A stretch of 64,000 nt of DNA. It comes from CCMP332 sp040218795 (GTDB taxonomy: Bacteria > Bacteroidota > Bacteroidia > Cytophagales > CCMP332). Position 1 is the first letter of the stretch; the number at the start of each line of letters is the position of its first letter. A program made the position numbers and the translations under genes. Of this stretch, positions 36,034 through 45,903 are shown piece after piece. Location: positions 303,506 through 367,505 of the forward strand of contig JAVJQT010000002.1 in the NCBI GenBank assembly GCA_040218795.1, written 5' to 3'. The notes beneath the pieces were generated by a model, which had not been told where the DNA came from, did no database searches, and saw only the letters and a list, made by a program, of their open reading frames with translations.

Positions 36034-38895
36034 ATGATGAAGAAAACACTACTGAGTTTAATTGCAATCGTTGTTTTTATTTTGAGTACCGAGGCTCAAG
36101 AACAAAAGCAAGAAATAAGTGAATATTTGAATTCTTATGCTCAAAAGTCAGCTTTGAGTATTGAGGATATTGCCAATTGGGAAATCACCGATAACTACGT
36201 CGATAAAAGGAATGGGATAAGATTTGTTTATATAAGACAAACAATCAAAGGCATCCCCGTACAAAATGGTTTGGCAAATTTTGCGATAAAAAACGGCGAA
36301 GTGGCATATATGGGCGACAGGCTCATTTCAGACTTAGAAAAAAACCTTCCTTCATCGAATCCTTCGATAGGTGCTGAAACAGCCATAAACAGAGCTGCGG
36401 AGCAATTAGATATTGAAGCGCCAAATGGTTTAAACTTGATTAGAACTGAATCAGATAAAAAGTTTATTTATTCAAGTGGCGGCATTTCTCTGGAAAATAT
36501 TCCTGTAGAACTAATGTATCTAAAAGCGGAAGATGATAAAACCCATTTGGTTTGGAATTTGTCTATTTATGAACTTTCCGCACAAAATTGGTGGTCAGTT
36601 TCAATTGACGCTCACAATGGAGCATTGCTCAACAAAGTTAATTGGGTCACGCATTGTGAATTTGGACATTCTCATGAAAATGATGGGAGTTTTAGTGAAG
36701 AGCACCTGTCTCATTCTACAAGCTCTTCCAAACTCACTTCATCGGATTATAAGGTAATTGCCTTGCCGGCAGAAAGCCCGAATCATGGCCCATATGTAAC
36801 AGTAAGTAATCCGTCAGATTCATTGGCTTCTCCTTTTGGTTGGCATGATACAGATGGTTTGCCTGGCGCAGAATTTACCATTACGAGAGGAAATAACGTC
36901 CATGCCTATGAAGACCTTGACGGAAGTAATAACAACAATCCCGGCACAAGCCCTGACGGTACTTCAGCATTGCATTTTGATTTTCCCTACACTCCCGGAA
37001 CAGCGCCAAGTTCTTATACAGATGCAGCGACAACCAATCTGTTTTATCTCAATAATTTGATGCATGATATATGGTATTATTATGGATTTGATGAAGCTTC
37101 GGGAAATTTTCAGGTTAATAATTATGGCCGCGGAGGAATTGGAGGAGATGATGTTAGAGCTGAGGCTCAGGATGGTGGTGGAACTAATAATGCCAATTTT
37201 GCTACACCGAGTGACGGCAACCGACCGAGAATGCAGATGTATTTATGGGGAAGTGGAAATTCGGCAAGAGATGGAGACTTTGATAACGGAATTATTGCTC
37301 ATGAATACGGGCATGGTATTTCAAACAGATTAACAGGAGGACCTTCATTAAGTGGTTGTCTTTCAAACGCAGAACAGATGGGAGAGGGCTGGTCTGATTG
37401 GTTTGGCTTAATGATCACAATAGACTCCGGCGACCAGGCTACAGACAGAAGAGGTATAGGAACCTTTGCACAAGGTGCGCCAACCACAGGAAATGGCATT
37501 CGACCTGCACCTTATACAACAGACTTCTCAATAAACAATTATACATATGGAAATACCAATAGCGGTTTAAGCCAACCTCATGGAATAGGATTTGTATTTG
37601 CAACCGCTCTGTGGGATTTGAACTGGGCTCTGATCAACCTTTATGGTGGTGTTGCCGACCCGGATCTTTACACAGGAACCGGAGGAAATAATATTACAAT
37701 GAATCTTGTGATGATGGGAATGAAATTACAGCCTTGCAGTCCTGGAATGATTGATGGACGTGATGCAATCATTGCTGCAGATGATTTGCTTTATAATGGC
37801 ATTCACAAGTGTTTAATTTGGGACGTTTTTGCCAATCGAGGATTTGGGTATTTTGCACAGCAGGGAAGCCCTAACAGCCGTTCAGACCAAACAGAAGACT
37901 TCAATCCTTCCCCATTTTGCCAAACCGCCACGCAAGCACCAATAGCCAATTTTGGTTTTAATCCTATCGCACCTGCTTGTAAAGGAGATGTAAATTTTAT
38001 CGATTCAAGTTTGAATCTTGCCCAACAATGGTTTTGGAGTTTTGGCGATGGCACAACAGATACTTTTCCAAATCCAAAACATTCTTATCTGAACGCGGGT
38101 ACGTATACGGTACAACTGGTTGTTACTAATAACATAGGAAGTGATACCATCTCTAAAACTGTAACTGTAGGGCAACCCCTTCCTCCTGTGGTTTTAGACA
38201 AAGAAATCTGTGAAGGTGCTAATGCGGTATTGGTGGCTTCAAATGCCGAAGGAACAATTGAATGGTTTGATTCAGGCATAAATCTACAAGCTACGGGTCC
38301 TATTTATATAAGATCAAATGTGACTTCAGATGAAGTCCTTTTGGTCAGGGATAATCGTTCCGGGCCGGGCTCATTTTGTATTTCTGCCTTTGATTCGGTG
38401 TATATAAAAGTTTTGAAAAGTGATTTCACCTATAGCCAAAATGGAGCGACGGTTAGTTTTACGGATGCCTCCAGTCATGCCAATGCCTGGTCATGGAATT
38501 TTGGCGACGGTAACAGTTCCACTTTGCAAAACCCAACACATACTTATTCAGCAGGCGGTAATTACAATGTTCAATTGAGTATTAATGGCAGACCTTGTTC
38601 TAAAACCGAAGTAGTGAGTATAATCAGTGGAATAGAAGATGAAAATGGTTTTGAAAAATTCAGTTTGTATCCCAATCCAAGTAAAGGAACAGTAAATATA
38701 AATCTTACAGAAGCTGCCAGAGCAGATTTGCATTACTCTATTCAGGATCTGAGCGGGAAAATATTAATGAGAAGTACAATTGAAAAAGGTGAGAAATCAG
38801 TCTTTATTAAATTGAAAGATTTCGAACCTGCAATGTATCTGATTCAGATAGAAGGCGATGATTTTAATGAAATTCGCAAATTGCTTTTAGAATAG
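36034..38895 (+). CDS. Secreted M36 (fungalysin) metallopeptidase with PKD and sorting domains
   Basis: A 953-residue exported peptidase. After the signal peptide there is an FTP-like propeptide (about 30-210) and an M36 catalytic domain with the zinc motif HEYGH (residues 423-427) and the third ligand in GEGWSDWF (Glu451). Two PKD domains follow (about 660-740 and 810-880; WSFGDG and WNFGDG), separated by an Ig-like stretch with two cysteines. The C-terminus (about 885-953) has FSLYPNPSKGTVNI and a MYLIQIEG end, a type A sorting domain used by type IX secretion. It digests extracellular protein. The PorT-like gene at 29318 fits with this export route. Start ATG 36034 or 36037. Confidence 0.93.
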   Translation: MMKKTLLSLIAIVVFILSTEAQEQKQEISEYLNSYAQKSALSIEDIANWEITDNYVDKRNGIRFVYIRQTIKGIPVQNGLANFAIKNGEVAYMGDRLISDLEKNLPSSNPSIGAETAINRAAEQLDIEAPNGLNLIRTESDKKFIYSSGGISLENIPVELMYLKAEDDKTHLVWNLSIYELSAQNWWSVSIDAHNGALLNKVNWVTHCEFGHSHENDGSFSEEHLSHSTSSSKLTSSDYKVIALPAESPNHGPYVTVSNPSDSLASPFGWHDTDGLPGAEFTITRGNNVHAYEDLDGSNNNNPGTSPDGTSALHFDFPYTPGTAPSSYTDAATTNLFYLNNLMHDIWYYYGFDEASGNFQVNNYGRGGIGGDDVRAEAQDGGGTNNANFATPSDGNRPRMQMYLWGSGNSARDGDFDNGIIAHEYGHGISNRLTGGPSLSGCLSNAEQMGEGWSDWFGLMITIDSGDQATDRRGIGTFAQGAPTTGNGIRPAPYTTDFSINNYTYGNTNSGLSQPHGIGFVFATALWDLNWALINLYGGVADPDLYTGTGGNNITMNLVMMGMKLQPCSPGMIDGRDAIIAADDLLYNGIHKCLIWDVFANRGFGYFAQQGSPNSRSDQTEDFNPSPFCQTATQAPIANFGFNPIAPACKGDVNFIDSSLNLAQQWFWSFGDGTTDTFPNPKHSYLNAGTYTVQLVVTNNIGSDTISKTVTVGQPLPPVVLDKEICEGANAVLVASNAEGTIEWFDSGINLQATGPIYIRSNVTSDEVLLVRDNRSGPGSFCISAFDSVYIKVLKSDFTYSQNGATVSFTDASSHANAWSWNFGDGNSSTLQNPTHTYSAGGNYNVQLSINGRPCSKTEVVSIISGIEDENGFEKFSLYPNPSKGTVNINLTEAARADLHYSIQDLSGKILMRSTIEKGEKSVFIKLKDFEPAMYLIQIEGDDFNEIRKLLLE

Positions 38896-38920
38896 TAAAA
38901 GAAGTAAAGAATAATAATTA

Positions 38921-38942
38921 AGCCGCTTAAAGCGGCTTTTTT
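38921..38942 (+). terminator. Intrinsic terminator of the M36 peptidase gene
   Basis: AGCCGCTT and AAGCGGCT form an eight-pair stem with a single-base loop region, followed by TTTTTTATT. It lies 25 bp after the stop codon, and its T-tract overlaps the stop of the convergent oxidoreductase gene. Confidence 0.85.
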
Positions 38943-39912
38943 ATTGAATTGAAATTATCACTTTACCACTGTGTTTGGCATCTCCAAAATACTGTAGTTT
39001 TTCGGCAATTTCTTCGAAGGGGTATGGGCCGTCAATGATAAATTTGATTTGTCCATTTTCATAAAGTTGATTGATCTTTTCAAGTCCATTATTTGGATTT
39101 AGCGCTAATATTCTGAAGTTCTTTTTACCAATTAGACGAAACAACGGATTCAATATCAATAGTGAAATAAGATTATTAAGATTTCCTCCAACTGTAAAAT
39201 AGTTGCCATTATTTTTAAGCGAATGGGCATACGTAAAGATACTTCTATTGGTTTTGGCATCGAGAATTAAGTCATACTTAATACCGTTTTTTGTAAAATC
39301 TTCTTTTCTGTAATCGATAATATGATCAAATCCCAATTTTTGCATCATTGATAATTTATTTCCGCTATCAACACCAGTGATTTCGGTTTCACCATTTTTC
39401 AATAAATAAAAGGCTGAGGTACCAAAACCCCCACCGGCACCATTGATCAATACCTTTTTGACTTTTTTCCCTTTACCTAATCCAAATATAGACTGGTAGG
39501 CCAGCAAAGAGGCATGCGATACTGCAGCAGCAACTTCGAATGACATATTGAGGGGTTTATGAATTATAGATTTTTCATTGACACATACGTATTCGGCAAA
39601 TGTGCCAAAACTAAATTCTGAAGTATCGCCGTACACTGCGTCACCAATTTTGAAATTTTTGACATTTGTCCCTATTGCATCAACTACACCTGAAAGTTCC
39701 ATGCCCGGAATTCGATTTTTTGGTTTCAGCAAACCAAACATGAGACGGTATAATTTTGGTTTTCCTCGCACCATGCTCCAATCCCAGTCGTTGATGGCCG
39801 TGCATTTAACTTTGACCAAAACCTCATTATCAGCAGGTTGGGGTTTATCTATCTCTTTAATTTTTAGAACATCTTCCGGCGAACCGTATTCCTCATAAAT
39901 TGCTGCTCTCAT
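38941..39912 (-). CDS. Medium-chain dehydrogenase/quinone reductase-like
   Basis: A 323-residue zinc-independent MDR enzyme. The N-terminal GroES-like fold starts MRAAIYEEYGSPEDVL, with GMELSGVVDAIG and GDAVYG, and the NADPH-binding part shows VLINGAGGGFGTSA. It lacks the structural-zinc cysteines of classic alcohol dehydrogenases, so it is closer to quinone oxidoreductases or reductases of activated double bonds. Its gene lies 2 bp after the FAD-dependent reductase gene, so these two are probably one operon, maybe acting on the same lipid or isoprenoid pathway; that link is inferred from position only. Confidence 0.8.
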   Translation of the reverse strand: MRAAIYEEYGSPEDVLKIKEIDKPQPADNEVLVKVKCTAINDWDWSMVRGKPKLYRLMFGLLKPKNRIPGMELSGVVDAIGTNVKNFKIGDAVYGDTSEFSFGTFAEYVCVNEKSIIHKPLNMSFEVAAAVSHASLLAYQSIFGLGKGKKVKKVLINGAGGGFGTSAFYLLKNGETEITGVDSGNKLSMMQKLGFDHIIDYRKEDFTKNGIKYDLILDAKTNRSIFTYAHSLKNNGNYFTVGGNLNNLISLLILNPLFRLIGKKNFRILALNPNNGLEKINQLYENGQIKFIIDGPYPFEEIAEKLQYFGDAKHSGKVIISIQ

Positions 39913-39914
39913 GT

Positions 39915-41150
39915 TTAATTATTTATGAATAGTTTGAAATAAAATGAAGGCTTGATCAACTCCTTTTTAAGATCAATGTCATCCAACATAGAGGTTATCA
40001 ATGTCCGAACCGACTCATTTTTTTCTGCTCTGTTAACGATAAAATTGAATAAACCCGGATATTTCAAAAGCATTTGTAAACTTCTGCCAAGCCTGAGTTC
40101 ATTCCACATCCTTTTGTAAATTTCACGATCATAGTTAAGATTAAATTTAGCATCAAATTTATTCTCCCTAAAACAGTTTTGAACATGCCAGGTCGCAATC
40201 CTTGCGCTTCTTATCGCATTTCCAATGCCCTCTCCGGTGAATGGATCAATTAATGCGGCCGCATCACCTAATAACAAATAGCGATTGCCGGAAATCACCC
40301 TCTTTTTGGAACCAATTGGAAGGCCGAACCCCTGTACTTTTTCCAATGGTTTAGCCTCAGAAAACCTGTTTCTCAATTCGGGATCGGATTCGATTATTTC
40401 TTTAAGTTTTGATCTGAGATTTATTTTTTTTTCAGCCACTGTACTTGAAAGTATCCCTAAGCCAACATTGGCCTTGTTTTCGGTTAAAGGAAATATCCAA
40501 AAATAACCGGGGAGAAGTTCTTTATAAAAATGCAATTCAATATGTTTTCCATCATTAAATCCTTTTACATTTTCATAATATTGCCGCACCCCCGCTGAAT
40601 GGTGCTTTCTTTCAATCTTATTTTTTGAAAGGTATTTTCTCACTACGGAATTGGCACCGTCTGCTCCCAAAACGATTTTACTTTTGAAGTGCTGATCTGC
40701 GCATCTGACTGAAATGAATTCTTTTTCATCAGCAATTTCCAGAATACGAATATTCTGATGGATCTCAATGTCACTTTTTGATGCGGCCTGTTCAAATAAA
40801 AAATTGTCAAAATCGAGGCGTTTGGATATAAACCCACCGCTATTTGGCGTCAAAGGATTTAAAAATGGAATTTCAAGTTTTTTCTTGTTGGGAGCGATGA
40901 AGGTTACGCCTGCGGAATTTTGTTTTTTAACATTTTTAACAAAATTTTCTCCCAAATATTCATCAATCTTATACAATTGATTGACAACATCTGCGCTCAA
41001 AGCATCACCACAAATTTTATCTCTGGGAAATACCGATTTTTCGAGCAAGGCTATTCGAAGTCCCTTTCCAGAAAGCAACATTGATGCAATTGTACCCGAA
41101 GGGCCGGCACCTATAATAATTACATCATATACATTGTCGGATTCTGTCAT
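39915..41150 (-). CDS. FAD-dependent oxidoreductase, geranylgeranyl reductase family
   Basis: A 411-residue flavoprotein of the geranylgeranyl-reductase/halogenase-like group. It has the FAD-binding motif VIIIGAGPSGTIASM, then PRDKICGDALS, the middle motif VLGADGANSVVRKYL and the second FAD motif LLLGDAAALIDPFTGEGIGNAI. Members reduce double bonds in isoprenoid chains or act on lipids. The organism could use it to saturate menaquinone or other polyprenyl chains, but this is only an inference from the family. It forms an operon with the MDR gene 2 bp downstream. Confidence 0.85.
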   Translation of the reverse strand: MTESDNVYDVIIIGAGPSGTIASMLLSGKGLRIALLEKSVFPRDKICGDALSADVVNQLYKIDEYLGENFVKNVKKQNSAGVTFIAPNKKKLEIPFLNPLTPNSGGFISKRLDFDNFLFEQAASKSDIEIHQNIRILEIADEKEFISVRCADQHFKSKIVLGADGANSVVRKYLSKNKIERKHHSAGVRQYYENVKGFNDGKHIELHFYKELLPGYFWIFPLTENKANVGLGILSSTVAEKKINLRSKLKEIIESDPELRNRFSEAKPLEKVQGFGLPIGSKKRVISGNRYLLLGDAAALIDPFTGEGIGNAIRSARIATWHVQNCFRENKFDAKFNLNYDREIYKRMWNELRLGRSLQMLLKYPGLFNFIVNRAEKNESVRTLITSMLDDIDLKKELIKPSFYFKLFINN

Positions 41151-41248
41151 TTGAAATTGGACTATAAGACAGAATTTAATGCAATCCTGAATTATTTAGA
41201 TTAAAAATTTGGTTGGAATATTTTAGTGGGTTAAATCATTGCATTCAA

Positions 41249-41620
41249 TTAAACATGTTGATCTATCAAAATAGCATTTCCATCAGGATCAAGAATGCTA
41301 AGACTTGCCGGGCCCTTAGAATTTACATCGGCTTCGCTTTCTAGCTTTATGCCCTTTTCTTTTAATTGTTTTTGAATGCTTCTTATATCATCGAATTCAT
41401 CCAGATGATTGGCATCACTATCCCAGCCGGGATTAAAAGTTAAAATGTTGTTTTCAAACATCCCCTGAAATAACCCGATCAGTGAATCGACATTCTTCAT
41501 GATTAAATAATTTTGTTCCGGGCTTCCGGCAAAAACATTAAAACCGAGGGCTTCGTAGAATTCTTTTGACTTATTAATATCTTTTACACTTAAACTAATT
41601 GAGAATGCGCCTAATTTCAT
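41249..41620 (-). CDS. VOC family protein (glyoxalase-like)
   Basis: A 123-residue protein of the vicinal oxygen chelate superfamily with two paired beta-alpha-beta-beta-beta units: LGAFSISLSVKDINKSKEFYEALGF at the start, and the second unit with KGIKLESEAD and LSILDPDGNAILIDQ. Metal ligands are not clear, so it may be a resistance or binding protein and not an enzyme. The ATG at 41620 gives the classic start; an upstream ATG would add 13 residues. It stands alone on the minus strand. Confidence 0.8.
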   Translation of the reverse strand: MKLGAFSISLSVKDINKSKEFYEALGFNVFAGSPEQNYLIMKNVDSLIGLFQGMFENNILTFNPGWDSDANHLDEFDDIRSIQKQLKEKGIKLESEADVNSKGPASLSILDPDGNAILIDQHV

Positions 41621-41724
41621 TTTTTGTGGTTTGTTTTGAATTAAAATGTTTTGGTTCAAAGATTACAAGTGAATAAAATTAATCAATTCAAATAATATGG
41701 CATTGGAAGTAATTTCTCTTACAC

Positions 41725-42234
41725 TTAGAGCTTAGATAATGCCGATGGAAGGCCAAGAGCTCTTCGCCAGGCAGCCAATTGCCCCAAATGCATCGACTCA
41801 TGCGTAATGCACATAAAATACAATAGCTCTCCCAGACTTTGTAAATGATCGCTAAATCTCCATTTGACATGTTCATTAATACGCTTTTCATCCAAATCTA
41901 CAATCAATTGCTCCACAAGACGATGTTGTTGAGTTAAAGCCTTTAAAAGAGTGTTTTTGTCCGGGTACTGACCGCTATCTACATCAGGTTTTCTTGGATC
42001 TCCCGGGCCTTTTCTTTTGAATAACGATTCCCATTGAGGATTGATATCATAAGGCCCACCCAAATATTTTGATGTTAAGGCTGCAGCGGAAACTAAATGG
42101 CCTATGGTAAAAGCCGCGTGATTTTCAAGGCCATCCGAAGGACATATGCACATCATTTCTTCTTCCACACCAATCAAAAGTTGTTCTGCGTATTTGAGAT
42201 TGAATTCGTAAGCATTTAACAAGATGGTTTTCAT
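41725..42234 (-). CDS. DinB superfamily protein
   Basis: A 169-residue four-helix bundle of the DinB/YfiT type. Metal-binding His residues are seen in FTIGHLVSAAALT and THESMHLGQLAAWRRALG, the latter being the typical H-x3-HxxQ end of the last helix. Members bind a divalent metal and some transfer thiol groups; the function here is unknown. It belongs to a series of small stress-type genes (VOC, DinB, GNAT) on the minus strand, each with its own gap. Confidence 0.83.
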   Translation of the reverse strand: MKTILLNAYEFNLKYAEQLLIGVEEEMMCICPSDGLENHAAFTIGHLVSAAALTSKYLGGPYDINPQWESLFKRKGPGDPRKPDVDSGQYPDKNTLLKALTQQHRLVEQLIVDLDEKRINEHVKWRFSDHLQSLGELLYFMCITHESMHLGQLAAWRRALGLPSALSKL

Positions 42235-42290
42235 TCGATTTACATTAAAATGGGAGGTTTAAAATAAATATTTAAAATCGAATGAATTTT

Positions 42291-42767
42291 TTATTGAATC
42301 ATATAATAGTTAACAATTTCCACCCCCTTGATTAACTTTTTGTTTTCACGAACTACTTTAAATCCTTTTGATTCAAAAAAAGGCCTGGCGGTTTTGCTTA
42401 CATCGGAAGACATTTTTTGACATCCTTTTTCAGTTGATTCTTTTTTTAAATTATCGTATAGAACATTGGCAATTCCATTTCTTAAAAAGTCTTTATGAAC
42501 ATATAGAAAATCGACATAATTGTCATTTTGAAGAGAAGCAAATCCTAAAATTTTATTATTCAGTTGAGCAATTAGGGAAAATTGCTTTTCCACCATCGAA
42601 TTCCACCTATCGATATTTTCTGCTGTTGATGTCCAGGCTTTAATTTGCTCAGGCGTGTAATCGTTTTTGCAGCTTGATTCTATTGTTTCTATGAATAGTT
42701 TTTGAAGGAATTGGATATCTTCCAGGTTTACCGTTCTAATTAATATTTCTGCACTATTAATTTCCAT
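42291..42767 (-). CDS. GNAT family acetyltransferase
   Basis: A 158-residue N-acetyltransferase. It starts with ILIRTVNLEDIQFLQKLF and contains the acetyl-CoA region YVHKDFLRNGIANVLYDNL, though the Q/RxxGxG/A loop is reduced to RNGIA, and ends with SKTARPFFESKGFKVVRENK, typical of the YafP subgroup. The substrate is unknown. The ATG at 42767 is used, since the upstream ATG adds only a hydrophobic hexapeptide. Confidence 0.8.
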   Translation of the reverse strand: MEINSAEILIRTVNLEDIQFLQKLFIETIESSCKNDYTPEQIKAWTSTAENIDRWNSMVEKQFSLIAQLNNKILGFASLQNDNYVDFLYVHKDFLRNGIANVLYDNLKKESTEKGCQKMSSDVSKTARPFFESKGFKVVRENKKLIKGVEIVNYYMIQ

Positions 42768-42802
42768 AAAAAGGAAATAATACAATTTAATCTTAAGGAA
42801 CT

Positions 42803-43615
42803 CTAAAGTTCATAAAACTCCTTTACTGTGAAATCCAATTCTTCCAGTTTTGGCCTGATTAAAGAATTTAAATAATATCTATGAAAATAACCGTTTAAAA
42901 CCACAATTCTTTTGCCCTTAAACTCTTTTGCAAAGTGCAATATATTTTTTGCCATGGTGCGATTTCTCAAATTCCAAAATTCAGAAGCCCGTTTATAACC
43001 TTCTGCATATGTAATGCTATCATTTTCATTTAAGGCATAATAGGTGTTTGAAAATATTGGATAGGATTGCATGATTTTTAGCAAATCCCTGTACTGATAC
43101 TGCTGTCTTAAATGTGCTATTTTATCGGTAGTACTGTTATTAAAGCCTCTTGCACCCAAATAAGCAAATGAATTCAAAGAATCATTTATTACCAGGTATT
43201 CTTTGTAAATGATTGCATTTACAGAGTCTAATAAATTGTTATCGTATAAACTATCGAGCAATTTGGTCGCTTTGCTATCTGTTGGACGAGACCCTATTTT
43301 CATGCGGTATTCATTTCTTCCAGTAAATTCATAGGGCCTAACATTTACTTTGAAATTTGTCATATATTTTATTGTGGCAATATTTTCATTGCTCTCCCAT
43401 GTTCTGTTAAACTTGAAATCTTTTGTAAAAAATGATGAGTCCACTTCAAAGAGAATCAAATCGGGTTCGAGCTTCACCAAAATGTTGTAAAGACTATCGG
43501 AGTTGAAATTTTGAATAGGCTGGTGAACAGTACCCAGCAGAATAATTTCAGTTTGACTTTTCCTACATGAGCTGAAAGCGATGCATAAAGTAATCAGAAT
43601 TAAAATGTATTTCAT
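42803..43615 (-). CDS. DUF5694/TraB-like lipoprotein
   Basis: A 270-residue lipoprotein with lipobox FSSC. The body begins TEIILLGTVHQPI and continues PDLILFEVD, then GARGFNN, RNRTMAKNILHFA and GKRIVVLNGYFHRYYL. This is the pattern of the TraB/ChaN/EreA-like superfamily (DUF5694), where His and Glu residues near the start form a putative metal or hydrolase site. Another member of the same superfamily occurs at 59590, so the window contains two. Biochemical function is unknown. The ATG at 43615 is chosen because it begins the signal peptide. Confidence 0.75.
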   Translation of the reverse strand: MKYILILITLCIAFSSCRKSQTEIILLGTVHQPIQNFNSDSLYNILVKLEPDLILFEVDSSFFTKDFKFNRTWESNENIATIKYMTNFKVNVRPYEFTGRNEYRMKIGSRPTDSKATKLLDSLYDNNLLDSVNAIIYKEYLVINDSLNSFAYLGARGFNNSTTDKIAHLRQQYQYRDLLKIMQSYPIFSNTYYALNENDSITYAEGYKRASEFWNLRNRTMAKNILHFAKEFKGKRIVVLNGYFHRYYLNSLIRPKLEELDFTVKEFYEL

Positions 43616-43689
43616 TTTCTGAGTTTGTTTTATCGGGAGCATTAAATAGCATAAAATTCTTTAGATGCATCCTTAATTACCCGGGATGC

Positions 43690-44154
43690 TTATGAATTAT
43701 TTGGCCTTTTCTTTATGCCGGAAATTGTTTTGACTAGCGTGATAACTGTTTCACTTTCTTTATAGTCTTCTTCGAGATCTTCAATGGCTATTTTTCGAGC
43801 CTCTTTAATGAGATCATGAACTTCAGGATTATTGAGATCCTCTGCATTGGAAATTTTAATATGTCTAATCCTTTTCCCTGTTCCTACCAATAAACCTTTG
43901 GGATCTGAAAGCAAAGCTCCCGAAGGAAAACTAATGTTTACATGTTTGCTGTAAACAATTATTGCGCAATAGCAATCCCAGGCTTTTTTTGTAAATCCAT
44001 AGCCAATATTGACTGAAATAGTTGAGTCTCCAACCAGTTCGAATTTCGGTTTTGTCTTACGGATTACTATTTTTCTTAATTCCTGGGCTAAACTGCTGAT
44101 CCTTTCTCCAAAAGGTAAAAGATATCCTTCAATCTGATCATCTATTTCATTCAT
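43690..44154 (-). CDS. DUF1801 domain protein
   Basis: A 154-residue protein of the DUF1801 (YdhG-like) family. The helical start IDDQIEGYLLPFGERISSLAQELRKIVI is followed by KFELVGDSTISVNIGYGF, CAIIVYSKHVNISFPSGA and a late GTGKRIRHIKI segment. This fold resembles frataxin-like domains; its molecular role is unknown. It lies 3 bp after the VanZ-family gene and is likely cotranscribed. Confidence 0.8.
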   Translation of the reverse strand: MNEIDDQIEGYLLPFGERISSLAQELRKIVIRKTKPKFELVGDSTISVNIGYGFTKKAWDCYCAIIVYSKHVNISFPSGALLSDPKGLLVGTGKRIRHIKISNAEDLNNPEVHDLIKEARKIAIEDLEEDYKESETVITLVKTISGIKKRPNNS

Positions 44155-44157
44155 ATT

Positions 44158-44742
44158 TCATTCTTTTTTATGACTGAATTGAGACTTAATTTTACTTCGT
44201 AACCAGCTCACGGCTAAACTTATAAGTACCCCAAAAGCAGAAGCAAAATAATTAAATCCGATATCTATAGGATCAAATACGCGATAGGGTAAAAAAACTT
44301 GAATAATTTCATCCAGCAATCCAATCGTCCCCGAAGCAAAAATTGCAATTAGGGCAGGTGATTTTATTTTTTTACCATTAACTTTTCTTTCATATAATGC
44401 CTCATAAATGACAATAGCCAATAAACCGTACTCAAACATATGAGAGCGTTCAGCGGTTGTCAGATCCATTCGCAATAAGGCCATTCCGCAGACTGCAAAA
44501 ACGCCAGCATAAAGCCAATATTCCAATTTTTGCTCGGTACTCCTCCAGCCACTAATTATAAATACAGAAACCAAAAAAAGAAACAGGTAAAATGTACTTT
44601 GTTCTATAAGGCGTTTCTCTATCATAAAATTTATGATCTGCCCACCAAAAAAAAGTGTACTGAAAATAGCCATTAAGATTATGCTTGCCCAAAACCATAA
44701 TCTTTTTTCGCGAAGAGATGTAAATTTTGTCATTCTCAGCAC
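44158..44742 (-). CDS. VanZ-family membrane protein
   Basis: A 194-residue membrane protein with about five hydrophobic segments. The VanZ signature ERSHMFEYGLLAIVIYEAL and the DEIIQVFLPYRVFDPIDIGFNYFAS segment are present. VanZ-like proteins have been linked to glycopeptide tolerance in some firmicutes, but most have no known function. Two ATGs, at 44742 and 44733, are possible starts. It precedes the DUF1801 gene by 3 bp. Confidence 0.82.
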   Translation of the reverse strand: MLRMTKFTSLREKRLWFWASIILMAIFSTLFFGGQIINFMIEKRLIEQSTFYLFLFLVSVFIISGWRSTEQKLEYWLYAGVFAVCGMALLRMDLTTAERSHMFEYGLLAIVIYEALYERKVNGKKIKSPALIAIFASGTIGLLDEIIQVFLPYRVFDPIDIGFNYFASAFGVLISLAVSWLRSKIKSQFSHKKE

Positions 44743-44772
44743 TTTATGCTGTATGTTATTATTACAAGCAAT

Positions 44773-45741
44773 CTAAATTACAACTAAAACTTTCCCTTTT
44801 GCTTTATTTGCTTCCATATACTGATGAGCCTTTGCAACTTCCTTAAGTTTAAATATCTTGTCAATATTTAGTTTGATATTCCCTTTTTCAACATCATCAA
44901 GGAAGTCTTGCAATAAGTCTTTTGAAAGGTTTTTTGATTCCCCCATATAAACAGTCAGTCTGCCTAAAGAAGGAATATCGCCCATCGGTGTAAACTCCTT
45001 CATGGACCATTCATTGCCCAAAATTCCGGTCATACAAACCATTCCTTTTACCGCAATACATTTTAAAGAGTCCTTTAGTGTTCTTGTTCCAATTAACTCA
45101 AGCACCTTGTTGACACCATTCGGATAAATTGCTCTTAATTGTTCATTTACATTTCCAGCATCAATTATTACATGGTCAGCTCCATTATCAATAAGTGCTT
45201 GTTTCTTATCGGGATTTCGTGTCGTTGAGATTACTGTTAAGCCTTTGGCTTTTGCGAGCTGACAAGCCAGCATTCCAATAGAAGAAGTACCTCCTCGTAT
45301 AAGCAAAGTCTCATCTTTAGTAATTTCCAGGGCCTGATTCAGAGAGCCCGAGACGGTTTGAAACATTTCGGGAATGGCACCCAGTGTTTTCCATGGCAGA
45401 GCACTTTTAAATGGAAATACAATTTCCAATGGGACCGAGGTATATTCTGCATAGCTACCATCAAAAAACCTTCCCATGCCTCCCATTATAGCAGCCACTT
45501 GTTGCCCCTTTGAATAAGTATTGCTTGGGTCATCTTCAACAATTCCCACACATTCAATACCCTGAATTCGCGGAAATTTTACACCTGGCGAATCACCCCT
45601 TCTGGTGAAAAGTTCAGATCTGTTTAATCCAAATGCTTTTATTTTTACTACAATCCAACCAGGTTTTGTTTTTGGTTTGTTAAGGTTCTGAATTTCAATT
45701 ACTTCTGGATCTCCCGCTTTAGTTGTAATAGCTGCTTTCAT
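44773..45741 (-). CDS. NADPH:quinone reductase-like MDR enzyme
   Basis: A 322-residue zinc-independent medium-chain dehydrogenase. It starts KAAITTKAGDPEVIEIQNL, with FGLNRSELFTRRGDSPGVKFPRIQGIECVG (in pieces) and GQQVAAIMGGMGRFFDGSYAEY, the NADPH motif LLIRGGTSSIGMLACQLAK, and the late NKAKGKVLVVI ending. It probably reduces quinones or alpha,beta-unsaturated carbonyl compounds in stress defence. It is monocistronic. Confidence 0.85.
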   Translation of the reverse strand: MKAAITTKAGDPEVIEIQNLNKPKTKPGWIVVKIKAFGLNRSELFTRRGDSPGVKFPRIQGIECVGIVEDDPSNTYSKGQQVAAIMGGMGRFFDGSYAEYTSVPLEIVFPFKSALPWKTLGAIPEMFQTVSGSLNQALEITKDETLLIRGGTSSIGMLACQLAKAKGLTVISTTRNPDKKQALIDNGADHVIIDAGNVNEQLRAIYPNGVNKVLELIGTRTLKDSLKCIAVKGMVCMTGILGNEWSMKEFTPMGDIPSLGRLTVYMGESKNLSKDLLQDFLDDVEKGNIKLNIDKIFKLKEVAKAHQYMEANKAKGKVLVVI

Positions 45742-45903
45742 GCTTCAAATTAGCACTATCGCGCGTAATCATCAAGCAACTTATTCTTATTTCCAAAGCA
45801 GAATGTTAATGATTTGTATAAGTTTTAGATGGAAAAAATAAAGACTAAATAATGATTCAAAAGAATCTATATACCTAAATGTGCTGCAATTAGCTTGTTG
45901 GTT